Shown here one piece after another: positions 27,070-40,330 of a stretch of DNA of 64,000 nt. The notes under the pieces were generated by a model. It had not been told where the DNA came from. It saw nothing but the letters and a program-made list of their open reading frames with translations, and made no database searches. The stretch's first letter is position 1. Each line of letters opens with the position of its first letter. This stretch comes from Paragordius varius (Eukaryota; Nematomorpha): the NCBI GenBank assembly GCA_964247055.1, contig OZ176055.1, positions 3,906,001-3,970,000 on the forward strand, given 5' to 3'. The translations under genes were made by a program, and so were the position numbers.

Positions 27070-28858
27070 TAAACAATCAAATAATGTTAACCGTGCTATA
27101 ATAAATATTTCCAACAATCAACCATCACTTTTCAACAATCAAATAATGTTAACCGTCCTATGATAAGTATTTCCAACAATCAACCATCAATTTTCACCAA
27201 TCAAATAATGTTAACCGTTCTATAAAAAGTATTCTAACAATCAACCATCACTTTTCAACAATCAAATAATGTTAACCGTCCTATAATAAGTATTTCCAAC
27301 AATCAACCATCAATTTTCACCAATCAAATAATGTTTACCGTTTTATAATAAGTATTTCCAACAATCAACCATCACTTTCTACGAATCAAATTATATTTAC
27401 CGGGATATAATAAGTATTTCCAACAATCAACCATCACTTTTCAACAATCAAATAATGTTAACCGTGCTTTAATAAATATTTCCATCAATCAACCATCACT
27501 TTTCAACAATCAAATAATGTTAACCGTGCTTTAATACGTATTTCCAACAATCAACCATCACTTTTCACCAATCAAATGATGTTAACCGTGCTATAATAAG
27601 GATTTCCAACAATCAACCATCACTTTTCAACAGTCAAATAATGTTAACCATTCTATAATAAGTATTTCCAACAATCAACCATCACTTTTCAACAATCAAA
27701 TAATGTTAACCGTCCTATAATAAGTATTTCCAACAATCAACCATCAATTTTCACCAATCAAATAATGTTAACCGTGCTATAATAAGTATTTCCAACAATC
27801 AACCATCACTTTTCAACAATCAAATAATGTTAACCGTGCTATAATAAGGATTTCCAACAATCAACCATCACTTTTCAACAGTCAAATAATGTTAACCATT
27901 CTATAATAAGTATTTCCAACAATCAACCATCACTTTTCAACAATCAAATAATGTTAACCGTCCTATAATAAGTATTTCCAACAATCAACCATCACTTTTC
28001 ACCAATCAAATAATGTTAACCGTGCTTTAATAAGTATTTCCAACAATCAACCATCACTTTTCAACAATCAAATAATGTTAACCGTCCTATGATAAGTATT
28101 TCCAACCATCACTTTTCACCAATCAAATAATGTTAACCGTGCTTTAATAAGTATTTCCAACAATCAACCATCACTTTTCAACAGTCAAATAATGTTAACC
28201 ATTCTATAATAAGTATTTCCAACAATCAACCATCACTTTTCAACAATCAAATAATGTTAACCGTCCTATAATAAGTATTTCCAACAATCAACCATCACTT
28301 TTCACCAATCAAATAATGTTAACCGTGCTTTAATAAGTATTTCCAACAATCAACCATCACTTTTCAACAATCAAATAATGTTAACCGTCCTATAATATGT
28401 ATTTCCAACAATCAACCATCACTTTTCAATAGTCAAATAATGTTAACCATTATATAATAAGTATTTCCAACAATCAACCATCATTTTTCAACAATTAAAA
28501 AATAACAACGTTCTATAATAAGTATTTCCAACAATCAACCATCACTTTTCAACAATCAAATAATGTTAACCGTCCTATAATAAGTATTTCCAACAATCAA
28601 CCATCACTGTTCAACAATCAAATAATGTTAACCGTGCTTTAATAAGTATTTCCAACAATCAACCATCAATTTTCACCAATCAAATAATGTTAACCGTGGT
28701 ATAAAAAGTATTTCCAACAATCAACCATCACTTTTCAACAGTCAAATAATGTTAACCATTATATAATAAGTATTTCCAAAAATCAACCATCAATTTTCAC
28801 CAATCAAATAATGTTAACCGTTCTATAATAAGTATTTCCAACAATCAACCATCACTTT
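27070..28858. repeat. 1789-bp higher-order unit of the satellite
   Basis: The variant series starting with the TTTTAAACAATC monomer at 27070 restarts at 28859, and the AATAACAACG variant repeats at 26712 and 28501, both at an offset of 1789 bp. The same series also matches 22161 onward at an offset of 4909. This indicates duplication of multi-monomer segments rather than of single monomers. Confidence 0.75.
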
Positions 28859-31399
28859 TAAACAATCAAATAATGTTAACCGTGCTATAATAAATATTTC
28901 CAACAATCAACCATCACTTTTCAACAATCAAATAATGTTAACCGTCCTATGATAAGTATTTCCAACAATCAACCATCAATTTTCACCAATCAAATAATGT
29001 TAACCGTTCTATAAAAAGTATTCTAACAATCAACCATCACTTTTCAACAATCAAATAATGTTAACCGTCCTATAATAAGTATTTCCAACAATCAACCATC
29101 AATTTTCACCAATCAAATAATGTTTACCGTTTTATAATAAGTATTTCCAACAATCAACCATCACTTTCTACGAATCAAATTATATTTACCGGGATATAAT
29201 AAGTATTTCCAACAATCAACCATCACTTTTCAACAATCAAATAATGTTAACCGTGCTTTAATAAATATTTCCAACAATCAACCATCACTTTTCAACAATC
29301 AAATAATGTTAACCGTGCTTTAATACGTATTTCCAACAATCAACCATCACTTTTCACCAATCAAATGATGTTAACCGTGCTATAATAAGGATTTCCAACA
29401 ATCAACCATCACTTTTCAACAGTCAAATAATGTTAACCATTCTATAATAAGTATTTCCAACAATCAACCATCACTTTTCAACAATCAAATAATGTTAACC
29501 GTCCTATAATAAGTATTTCCAACAATCAACCATCAATTTTCACCAATCAAATAATGTTAACCGTGCTATAATAAGTATTTCCAACAATCAACCATCACTT
29601 TTCAACAATCAAATAATGTTAACCGTGCTATAATAAGGATTTCCAACAATCAACCATCACTTTTCAACAGTCAAATAATGTTAACCATTCTATAATAAGT
29701 ATTTCCAACAATCAACCATCACTTTTCAACAATCAAATAATGTTAACCGTCCTATAATAAGTATTTCCAACAATCAACCATCACTTTTCACCAATCAAAT
29801 AATGTTAACCGTGCTTTAATAAGTATTTCCAACAATCAACCATCACTTTTCAACAATCAAATAATGTTAACCGTCCTATGATAAGTATTTCCAACCATCA
29901 CTTTTCACCAATCAAATAATGTTAACCGTGCTTTAATAAGTATTTCCAACAATCAACCATCACTTTTCAACAATCAAATAATGTTAACCGTGCTATAATA
30001 AGGATTTCCAACAATCAACCATCACTTTTCAACAGTCAAATAATGTTAACCATTCTATAATAAGTATTTCCAACAATCAACCATCACTTTTCACCAATCA
30101 AATAATGTTAACCGTGCTTTAATAAGTATTTCCAACAATCAATAATCACTTTTCAACAATCAAATAATGTTAACCGTGCTTTAATAAGTATTTCCAACAA
30201 TCAACCATCACTTTTCAACAATCAAATAATGTTAACCGTGCTATAATAAGGATTTCCAACAATCAACCATTACTTTTCAACAGTCAAATAATGTTAACCA
30301 TTCTATAATAAGTATTTCCAACAATCAACCATCACTTTTCACCAATCAAATAATGTTAACCGTGCTTTAATAAGTATTTCCAACAATCAATAATCACTTT
30401 TCAACAATCAAATAATGTTAACCGTCCTATGATAAGTATTTCCAACCATCACTTTTCACCAATCAAATAATGTTAACCGTGCTTTAATAAGTTTTTCAAC
30501 AATCAAATAATATTAACCGTTCTATAATAAGTATTTCCAACAATCAACCATCACTTTTCAACAATCAAATAATGTTAACCGTCCTATAATAAGTATTTCC
30601 AACAATCAACCATCACTTTTCACCAATCAAATAATGTTAACCGTGCTTTAATAAGTATTTCCAACAATCAACCATCACTTTTCAACAATCAAATAATGTT
30701 AACCGTGCTATAATAAGGATTTCCAACAATCAACCATCACTTTTCAACAGTCAAATAATGTTAACCATTCTATAATAAGTATTTCCAACAATCAACCATC
30801 AATTTTCACCAATCAAATAATGTTAACCGTTCTATAATAAGTATTTCCAACAATTAACCATCGCTTTTCAACAATCAAAAAATGTTAACCGTGCTTTAAT
30901 AAGTATTTCCAACAATCAACCAACAATTTTCACCAATCAAATAATGTTAACCGTGCTATAAAAAGTATTTCCAACAATCAACCATCACTTTTCAATAGTC
31001 AAATAATGTTAACCATTATATAATAAGTATTTCCAACAATCAACCATCATTTTTCAACAATTAAAAAATATTAACCGTTCTATAATAAGTATTTCCAACA
31101 ATCAACCATCACTTTTCAACAATCAAATAATGTTAACCGTCCTATAATAAGTATTTCCAACAATCAACCATCACTGTTCAACAATCAAATAATGTTAACC
31201 GTGCTTTAATAAGTATTTCCAACAATCAACCATCAATTTTCACCAATCAAATAATGTTAACCGTGGTATAAAAAGTATTTCCAACAATCAACCATCACTT
31301 TTCAACAGTCAAATAATGTTAACCATTATATAATAAGTATTTCCAAAAATCAACCATCAATTTTCACCAATCAAATAATGTTAACCGTTCTATAATAAG

Positions 31400-34300
31400 T
31401 ATTTCCAACAATCAACCATCACTTTCTACGAATCAAATTATATTTACCGGGTTATAATAAGTATTTCAAACAATCAACCATCAATTTTCAACAATCAAAT
31501 AATATTAACCGTGCTATAATAAGTATTTCCAACAATCAACCATCAATTTTCACCAATCAAATAATGTTAACCGTTCTATAAAAAGTATTCTAACAATCAA
31601 CCATCACTTTTCAACAATCAAATAATGTTAACCGTCCTATAATAAGTATTTCCAACAATCAACCATCAATTTTCACCAATCAAATAATTTTAACCGTTCT
31701 ATAATAAGTATTTCCAACAATCAACCATCACTTTCTACGAATCAAATTATATTTACCGGGATATAATAAGTATTTCAAACAATCAACCAATTTCCAACAA
31801 TCAAATAATGTTAACCGTCCTATAATAAGTATTTCCAACAATCAACCATCAATTTTCACCAATCAAATAATGTTAACCGTGCTATAATAAGGATTTCCAA
31901 CAATCAACAACAGTCAAATAATGTTAACCATTCTATAATAAGGATTTCCAACAATCAACCATCACTTTTCAACAATCAAATAATGTTAACCGTCCTATAA
32001 TAAGTATTTCCAACAATCAACCATCACTTTTCAACAATCAAATAATGTTAACCGTGCTTTAATAAGTATTTCCAACAATCAACCATCACTTTTCAACAAT
32101 CAAATAATGTTAACCGTGCTTTAATACGTATTTCCAACAATCAACCATCACTTTTCACCAATCAAATGATGTTAACCGTGCTATAATAAGGATTTCCAAC
32201 AATTAACCATCACTTTTCAACAGTCAAATAATGTTAACCATTCTATAATAAGTATTTCCAACAATCAACCATCACTTTTCAACAATCAAATAATGTTAAC
32301 CGTCCTATAATATGTATTTCCAACAATCAACCATCAATTTTCACCAATCAAATAATGTAAACCGTGCTATAATAAGTATTTCCAACAATCAACCATCACT
32401 TTTCAACAATCAAATAATGTTAACCGTGCTATAATAAGGATTTCCAACAATCAACCATCACTTTTCAACAGTCAGATAATGTTAACTTTCCAACAATCAA
32501 CCATCACTTTTCAACAATCAAATAATGTTAACCGTCCTATAATAAGTATTTCCAACAATCAACCATCACTTTTCAAAAAATCAAATAATGTTAACCGTGC
32601 TTTAATAAGTATTTCCAACAATCAACCATCAATTTTCACCAATCAAATAATGTTAACCGTGCTATAAAAAGTATTTCCAACAATCAACCATCACTTTTCA
32701 ATAGTCAAATAATGTTAACCATTATATAATAAGTATTTCCAACAATCAACCATCATTTTTCAACAATTAAAAAATATTAACGTTCTATAATAAGTATTTC
32801 CAACAATCAACCATCACTTTTCAACAATCAAATAATGTTAACCGTCCTATAATAAGTATTTCCAACAATCAACCATCATTTTTCAACAATTAAATAATAT
32901 TAACCGTTCTATAATAAGTATTTCCAACAATCAACCATCACTTTTCAACAATCAAATAATGTTAACCGTCCTATAATAAGTATTTCCAACAATCAACCAT
33001 CACTTTTCAACAATCAAATAATGTTAACCGTCCTATAATAAGTATTTCCAACAATCAACCATCACTTTTCAAGAATCAAATAATGTTAACCGTCCTATAA
33101 TTAGTATTTCCAACAATCAACCATCACTTTTCAACAATCAAATAATGTTAACCGTCCTATAATAAGTATTTCCAACAATCAACCATCACTTTTCAACAAT
33201 CAAATAATGTTAACCGTGCTATAATAAGGATTTCCAACAATCAACCATCACTTTTCACCAATCAAATAATGTTAACCGTGGTATAAAAAGTATTTCCAAC
33301 AATCAACCATCACTTTTCAACAGTCAAATAATGTTAACCATTATATAATAAGTATTTCCAAAAATCAACCATCCATTTTCACCAATCAAATAATGTTAAC
33401 CGTTCTATAATAAGTATTTCCAACAATTAACCATCGCTTTTCAACAATCAAAAAATGTTAACCGTGCTTTAATAAGTATTTCCAACAATCAACCATCAAT
33501 TTTCACCAATCAAATAATGTTAACCGTGCTATAAAAAGTATTTCCAACAATCAACCATCACTTTTCAATAGTCAAATAATGTTAACCATTATATAATAAG
33601 TATTTCCAACAATCAACCATCATTTTTCAACAATTAAAAAATATTAACCGTTCTATAATAAGTATTTCCAACAATCAACCATCACTTTTCAACAATCAAA
33701 TAATGTTAACCGTCCTATAATAAGTATTTCCAACAATCAACCATCAATTTTCACCAATCAAATAATGTTAACCGTGCTATAATAAGGATTTCCAACAATC
33801 ACCAACAGTCAAATAATGTTAACCATTCTATAATAAGGATTTCCAACAATCAACCATCACTTTTCAACAATCAAATAATGTTAACCGTCCTATAATAAGT
33901 ATTTCCAACAATCAACCATCACTTTTCAACAATCAAATAATGTTAACCGTGCTTTAATAAGTATTTCCAACAATCAACCATCACTTTTCAACAATCAAAT
34001 AATGTTAACCGTGCTTTAATACGTATTTCCAACAATCAACCATCACTTTTCACCAATCAAATGATGTTAACCGTGCTATAATAAGGATTTCCAACAATTA
34101 ACCATCACTTTTCAACAGTCAAATAATGTTAACCATTCTATAATAAGTATTTCCAACAATCAACCATCACTTTTCAACAATCAAATAATGTTAACCGTCC
34201 TATAATATGTATTTCCAACAATCAACCATCACTTTTCAATAGTCAAATAATGTTAACCATTATATAATAAGTATTTCCAACAATCAACCATCATTTTTCA

Positions 34301-34650
34301 ACAATTAAAAAATAACAACGTTCTATAATAAGTATTTCCAACAATCAACCATCACTTTTCAACAATCAAATAATGTTAACCGTCCTATAATAAGTATTTC
34401 CAACAATCAACCATCACTGTTCAACAATCAAATAATGTTAACCGTGCTTTAATAAGTATTTCCAACAATCAACCATCAATTTTCACCAATCAAATAATGT
34501 TAACCGTGGTATAAAAAGTATTTCCAACAATCAACCATCACTTTTCAACAGTCAAATAATGTTAACCATTATATAATAAGTATTTCCAAAAATCAACCAT
34601 CAATTTTCACCAATCAAATAATGTTAACCGTTCTATAATAAGTATTTCCA
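31400..34650. repeat. large duplication block A' within the satellite
   Basis: Second copy of the 23800-27050 block at a fixed 7599-bp offset. A part of it recurs again further right: the CAACAACAG monomer at 31905 reappears at 34839 (offset 2934), and the distinctive junction at 32479 reappears at 35351 (offset 2872). The 62-bp difference between the two offsets equals one monomer. Confidence 0.83.
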
Positions 34651-36965
34651 ACAATCAACCATCACTTTCTACGAATCAAATTATATTTACCGGGATATAA
34701 TAAGTATTTCAAACAATCAACCAATTTTCAACAATCAAATAATGTTAACCGTCCTATAATAAGTATTTCCAACAATCAACCATCAATTTTCACCAATCAA
34801 ATAATGTTAACCGTGCTATAATAAGGATTTCCAACAATCAACAACAGTCAAATAATGTTAACCATTCTATAATAAGGATTTCCAACAATCAACCATCACT
34901 TTTCAACAATCAAATAATGTTAACCGTCCTATAATAAGTATTTCCAACAATCAACCATCACTTTTCAACAATCAAATAATGTTAACCGTGCTTTAATAAG
35001 TATTTCCAACAATCAACCATCACTTTTCAACAATCAAATAATGTTAACCGTGCTTTAATACGTATTTCCAACAATCAACCATCACTTTTCACCAATCAAA
35101 TGATGTTAACCGTGCTATAATAATGATTTCCAACAATTAACCATCACTTTTCAACAGTCAAATAATGTTAACCATTCTATAATAAGTATTTCCAACAATC
35201 AACCATCACTTTTCAACAATCAAATAATGTTAACCGTCCTATAATATGTATTTCCAACAATCAACCATCAATTTTCACCAATCAAATAATGTAAACCGTG
35301 CTATAATAAGGATTTCCAACAATCAACCATCACTTTTCAACAGTCAGATAATGTTAACTTTCCAACAATCAACCATCACTTTTCAACAATCAAATAATGT
35401 TAACCGTCCTATAATAAGTATTTCCAACAATCAACCATCACTTTTCAAAAAATCAAATAATGTTAACCGTGCTTTAATAAGTATTTCCAACAATCAACCA
35501 TCAATTTTCACCAATCAAATAATGTTAACCGTGCTATAAAAAGTATTTCCAACAATCAACCATCACTTTTCAATAGTCAAATAATGTTAACCATTATATA
35601 ATAAGTATTTCCAACAATCAACCATCATTTTTCAACAATTAAAAAATATTAACGTTCTATAATAAGTATTTCCAACAATCAACCATCACTTTTCAACAAT
35701 CAAATAATGTTAACCGTCCTATAATAAGTATTTCCAACAATCAACCATCATTTTTCAACAATTAAATAATATTAACCGTTCTATAATAAGTATTTCCAAC
35801 AATCAACCATCACTTTTCAACAATCAAATAATGTTAACCGTCCTATAATAAGTATTTCCAACAATCAACCATCACTTTTCAAGAATCAAATAATGTTAAC
35901 CGTCCTATGATTAGTATTTCCAACAATCAACCATCACTTTTCAACAATCAAAAAATGGTTACCGTGCTTTAATAAGTATTTCCAACAATCAACCATCAAT
36001 TTTCACCAATCAAATAATGTTAACCGTGCTATAAAAAGTATTTCCAACAATCAACCATCACTTTTCAACAGTCAAATAATGTTAACCATTATATAATAAG
36101 TATTTCCAACAATCAACCATCATTTTTCAACAATTAAATAATATTAACCGTTCTATAATAAGTATTTCCAACAATCAACCATCACTTTCTACGAAGCAAA
36201 TTATATTTACCGGGCTATAATAAGTATTTCCAACAATCAACCATCACTTTTCAACAATCAAATAATATTAACCGTGCTATAATAAGTATTTCCAACAATC
36301 AACCATCAATTTTCACCAATCAAATAATGTTAACCGTGCTATAAAAAGTATTTCCAACAATCAACCATCACTTTTCAACAGTCAAATAATGTTAACCATT
36401 ATATAATAAGTATTTCCAACAATCAACCATCACTTTTCAACAATCAAATAAGATTTTTCGATTTTTATAATATCTTGTATAAATTTGCTATGAATTAAAA
36501 AATGTTATAGAAATTTATAAATGATGTAGATTTATGTTTGTCAATTAAACAACCGAAAAGTGTTATTCCGAAGAAACTATATTAACATTTAGGGTTAATG
36601 TCATTTAGCCATTGTATGATGTGAACGAATGCATGTCATTCCGAATTAATCATTTAAAAAAAATTTCCATTTATAATCGTGTACTGTTAGACCACCAGCC
36701 AGTTAAATTAATTTATTTTTATATCGGTGGAAGTAATAATGTATAAAATACAAGTTGCCAAGGCATTTAACGATATTTTAAGATTTTATGTCTATTATTG
36801 TGTTTTTAATATAGATTAAATATTTCACAGTTTTTATAACATATATTACAATTCCAAAAAAAGCCCTTGACTGAATTCTGGATAGAAGCTAGAACTGAAT
36901 TTCCCACAATCGCCAATATAAATGTACTTCTGCCATTCAATACCATAGAATGTGAATTTAAGTCA

Positions 36966-37063
36966 AGATAGTAAGACGGTAAGATAGTAAGACGGTAAGA
37001 CAGTAAGATAGTAAGACGGTAAGACAGTAAGATAGTAAGACAGTAAGCATAAGACAGTAAGAT
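36966..37063 (+). repeat. 8-bp subterminal repeats, left end
   Basis: About twelve tandem 8-bp units (GTAAGACG, GTAAGATA, GTAAGACA), just inside the left palindrome end. Mirrored by a shorter set at the right end. Subterminal short repeats are commonly binding sites for a transposase; that role is inferred here. Confidence 0.85.
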
Positions 37064-37219
37064 ATTTGTATAAAAAACATACATTCGTGATAAGTCTGCT
37101 AATAGGAGACTTATCAAAATTTCAAAGTATTATAACTTGAAAAATATTGCATCTTTTTGAATTCTGTAAACTGGAGGATTGAAAGTCAGGTATCCTTTAC
37201 AAATAATATATAGGGTTGA

Positions 37220-37450
37220 ATGAAAATGCGTAATTCTTTCGACACGAAACTGAGTTTACTAAACACCTCCAAAAATTGTATAAATCTTAAAAAATATATA
37301 AAAAATCTTGGGTATTATAGAAGAAAATGGCATCTATACCATTGTTTCTTATTTGGTAAATATTTTTTTTATATTTTTACAGTTTTAACAATTTTTTTTA
37401 AAAAAATTGTACTTCATGGTTCTGACAACAACAAAAATAAATATAGCTAA
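37220..37450 (+). CDS. unrecognised 76-aa ORF in Harbinger left arm
   Basis: A small ORF upstream of the transposase in the same direction. The protein is Lys/Asn-rich at the start (SFDTKLSLLNTSKNC) with an aromatic/hydrophobic stretch (FGKYFFYIFTVLTIFF). The same 76 residues are encoded in the right arm (39883-40113), but since the DNA arms are almost identical that does not show selection. Autonomous Harbingers usually carry a second Myb-like gene; this ORF is too short and has no Myb pattern I can see. It may be non-coding leader. Confidence 0.3.
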   Translation: MKMRNSFDTKLSLLNTSKNCINLKKYIKNLGYYRRKWHLYHCFLFGKYFFYIFTVLTIFFKKIVLHGSDNNKNKYS

Positions 37451-37729
37451 ATATTATTATAATAAATTTGAATTTTGTATTCTAAAATCAGCTTTTAACC
37501 CGATAATAACCGTTTTCCCCTAAAATTTTACATGCAGAACGATATCAGATCCAGGGAAGTTTTGGTGGAATTACTTGAAAAGTAAATTATTAATAAATAA
37601 TTAAAAATTTTTAGATCATCCCTTCCATATTTTCCAGACAATAAGTATATTTTTATAATAATTATTTAGTCAGTTAACAAACGAATCGTCCTCAGTCGCT
37701 ACTTATAATAATATACAGTAATACATATT

Positions 37730-38734
37730 GTGATGTTTAGATTACAGACTAAAAAATCAAAAAGTAGACGTTCAATAGCCCCCGAAGATTATAAAACTTT
37801 ACTTCGATTCAGCCCAGAGACTGTGAAGTTCATTACAGATGAAATATTTCCGGTCTATTTAAGGCCTAAGAAAAAAACAGGTACTTTAACTTACCTACGA
37901 TATGTGGGAATTTTCTTGAGGTATTTAGCCGACCCAGGATTCCAATATGGGGTTTCCAATGATTTTGGGATAGAACGTAGCTACGCAACTAAAATTATTT
38001 CTTATGTTAGTTATTATTGTAGTAGGCTACGTTCTAAGTGGATAAGATTTCCCAAAAATCAATCGGAAATGGAATCATCTCAGGCATTATGGGCGGAAAA
38101 ATATAAAATTCCATGTATCGTTGGTGCGATTGATTGCACGCACATTGAAATCAATAAACCCACCAAGGAATCGTTGAATTATCTTAATCGAAAAATTTTT
38201 TACAGTTTTAATATACAAGCCACCATCAATTCCAATGAGATATTCACATCTCTAGAGGTAAAATATCCAGGAAGGGTACATGATGCAAGGATATTTGAAA
38301 ATAGCGATCTATGTACAAATATGTTAAGATTGAATCAGTATGGATCTCTATTAGGTGATAGTGGTTATGGTTTATCAATGTCCATTATTCGACCATATCG
38401 TAATCCTAGCAATCCCAGGGAGAAATATTTTAATAAAATTCATGCTAAAGAACGTTCAGTGATTGAGCGTGTTTTCGGTCAATGGAAGAGAAGATTTCCC
38501 ATTTTGGGAAATCGTATAAGATTACACACCGATAATGTCCCTGATATTATTCTTTCATGTGGAGTTCTCTATAATATAGGGAAAGCCCGAAATGAATTTT
38601 CAGATATAGATGAAATACTTTCTGACCTCGATGATATTCCTGATGAGTATTTATCATTAACAACGGCACAAGAGCGCCAGGCTGGAAAAATGAGAAGAGA
38701 TCATATAATGAATATTTTATATAATAATATATAA
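37730..38734 (+). CDS. PIF/Harbinger DDE transposase, apparently full length
   Basis: 334 residues, close to the ~350 aa of HARBI1-type nucleases. It starts MMFRLQTKKSKSRR and has an N-terminal helical DNA-binding part (residues about 30-110: YLRYVGIFLRYLAD, SNDFGIERSYATKI). The DDE catalytic core follows: first Asp in VGAIDCTHIEI, second in LLGDSGYGL, Glu in SVIERVFGQWKRRFPIL. It also has the usual YPGRVHDARIF and ILSCGVLYNI. All three acidic residues are present and the frame has no stop, so it may be active. It extends from the left arm through the spacer, so its last ~96 residues exist once. Function by family: excision and insertion of the element, usually at TWA sites, normally with a Myb-like partner not seen here. 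Confidence 0.95.
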   Translation: MMFRLQTKKSKSRRSIAPEDYKTLLRFSPETVKFITDEIFPVYLRPKKKTGTLTYLRYVGIFLRYLADPGFQYGVSNDFGIERSYATKIISYVSYYCSRLRSKWIRFPKNQSEMESSQALWAEKYKIPCIVGAIDCTHIEINKPTKESLNYLNRKIFYSFNIQATINSNEIFTSLEVKYPGRVHDARIFENSDLCTNMLRLNQYGSLLGDSGYGLSMSIIRPYRNPSNPREKYFNKIHAKERSVIERVFGQWKRRFPILGNRIRLHTDNVPDIILSCGVLYNIGKARNEFSDIDEILSDLDDIPDEYLSLTTAQERQAGKMRRDHIMNILYNNI

Positions 38735-38881
38735 TAATTATTATATGATTTACATCTTGTTGTGTTAGTGATTTATATATTCAGGAATAGATCGAGAATA
38801 TGCTCATTTATTTAGCGTTTTTGTGTATAAATTTCATTATTTTGTTATCATCAAGATTGCAAGGAATGCTATATGGTTGGA

Positions 38882-39607
38882 TTATGGATTATGATGAATT
38901 TTATTAAAATATTTCTCCCTGGGATTGCTAGGATTACGATATGGTCGAATAATGGACATTGATAAACCATAACCACTATCACCTAATAGAGATCCATACT
39001 GATTCAATCTTAACATATTTGTACATAGATCGCTATTTTCAAATATCCTTGCATCATGTACCCTTCCTGGATATTTTACCTCTAGAGATGTGAATATCTC
39101 ATTGGAATTGATGGTGGCTTGTATATTAAAACTGTAAAAATTTTTTCGATTAAGATAATTCAACGATTCCTTGGTGGGTTTATTGATTTCAATGTGCGTG
39201 CAATCAATCGCACCAACGATACATGGAATTTTATATTTTTCCGCCCATAATGCCTGAGATGATTCCATTTCCGATTGATTTTTGGGAAATCTTATCCACT
39301 TAGAACGTAGCCTACTACAATAATAACTAACATAAGAAATAATTTTAGTTGCGTAGCTACGTTCTATCCCAAAATCATTGGAAACCCCATATTGGAATCC
39401 TGGGTCGGCTAAATACCTCAAGAAAATTTCCACATATCGTTGGTAAGTTAAAGTACCTGTTTTTTTCTTAGGCCTCAAATTGACCGGAAATATTTCATCT
39501 GTAATGAACTTCACAGTCTCTGGGCTGAATCGAAGTAAAGTTTTATAATCTTCGGGGGCTATTGAACGTCTACTTTTTGATTTTTTAGTCTGTAATCTAA
39601 ACATCAC
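38882..39607 (-). CDS. PIF/Harbinger transposase, 3'-truncated copy
   Basis: 241 residues in the opposite orientation to the complete copy. It matches residues 1-238 with about four changes (for example PVYLRP to PVNLRP and TYLRY to TYQRY). The first two catalytic Asp motifs are present (AIDCTHIEI and GDSGYGL). The Glu motif and everything after KYFNKIH are replaced by unrelated HNP and a stop, so this copy cannot be catalytic. Confidence 0.93.
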   Translation of the reverse strand: MMFRLQTKKSKSRRSIAPEDYKTLLRFSPETVKFITDEIFPVNLRPKKKTGTLTYQRYVEIFLRYLADPGFQYGVSNDFGIERSYATKIISYVSYYCSRLRSKWIRFPKNQSEMESSQALWAEKYKIPCIVGAIDCTHIEINKPTKESLNYLNRKNFYSFNIQATINSNEIFTSLEVKYPGRVHDARIFENSDLCTNMLRLNQYGSLLGDSGYGLSMSIIRPYRNPSNPREKYFNKIHHNP

Positions 39608-39882
39608 AATATGTATTACTGTATATTATTATAAGTAGCGACTGAGGACGATTCGTTTGTTAACTGACTAAATAATTATTATAAAAATATACTTATTGTC
39701 TGGAAAATATGGAAGGGATGATCTAAAATTTTTTATTTATTAATAATTTACTTTTCAAGTAATTCCACCAAAACTTCCCTGGATCTGATATCGTTCTGCA
39801 TGTAAAATTTTAGGGGAAAACGGTTATTATCGGGTTAAAAGCTGATTTTAGAATACAAAATTCAAATTTATTATAATAATAT

Positions 39883-40113
39883 TTAGCTATATTTATTTTT
39901 GTTGTTGTCAGAACCATGAAGTACAATTTTTTTAAAAAAAATTGTTAAAACTGTAAAAATATAAAAAAAATATTTACCAAATAAGAAACAATGGTATAGA
40001 TGCCATTTTCTTCTATAATACCCAAGATTTTTTATATATTTTTTAAGATTTATACAATTTTTGGAGGTGTTTAGTAAACTCAGTTTCGTGTCGAAAGAAT
40101 TACGCATTTTCAC
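39883..40113 (-). CDS. unrecognised 76-aa ORF in Harbinger right arm
   Basis: Inverted copy of the 37220-37450 ORF with an identical predicted protein. The same caveats apply. Confidence 0.28.
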   Translation of the reverse strand: MKMRNSFDTKLSLLNTSKNCINLKKYIKNLGYYRRKWHLYHCFLFGKYFFYIFTVLTIFFKKIVLHGSDNNKNKYS

Positions 40114-40265
40114 TCAACCCTATATATTATTTGTAAAGGATACCTGACTTTCAATCCTCCAGTTTACAGAATTCAAAAAGATGCAATATTTTTCAAGTAA
40201 TACTTTGAAATTTTGATAAGTCTCCTATTAGCAGACTTATCACGAATGTATGTTTTTTATACAAA

Positions 40266-40330
40266 TATCTTACTGTCTTATGCTTACTGTCTTACTATCT
40301 TTCTGTCTTACCGTCTTACTATCTTACTGA
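40266..40330 (-). repeat. 8-bp subterminal repeats, right end
   Basis: The inverse counterpart of 36966-37063 with fewer units (TCTTACTG, TCTTACCG, TCTTACTA on the plus strand). The copy-number difference is among the largest differences between the two arms. Confidence 0.82.

Larger units (their letters stand above)
17150..36452. repeat. 62-bp satellite array, ~300 monomers
   Basis: A tandem array of a 62-bp monomer with consensus blocks TTTCCAACAATCAACCATCA, CTTTTCAACAATCAAATAAT and GTTAACCGTGCTATAATAAG. Roughly 19.3 kb, so about 310 copies. Variants recur: GTGCTT/GTCCTA/GTTCTA before TAATAAG, CAATTTTCACC for CACTTTTCAAC, and a CTTTCTACGAATC form followed by TTATATTTACCGGG. Monomers at the left (17150 to about 21000) are divergent and carry indels; those to the right are more uniform and the array stops abruptly near 36452. 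Since 62 is not a multiple of three, the short open frames inside it are by-products. It separates the XPD 5' end from the Harbinger palindrome. Confidence 0.97.

Noticed and set aside
17150-36452. CRISPR array, or a gene for a repeat protein, in the satellite region
   Set aside because: There are no unique spacers; the whole 62-bp unit is repeated. The unit is not a multiple of three, so the ORFs of 60-100 codons are short by-products.
36806-37117. A 103-aa repetitive leucine/serine/tyrosine protein on the minus strand
   Set aside because: It is a translation of the 8-bp subterminal repeats of the Harbinger element.
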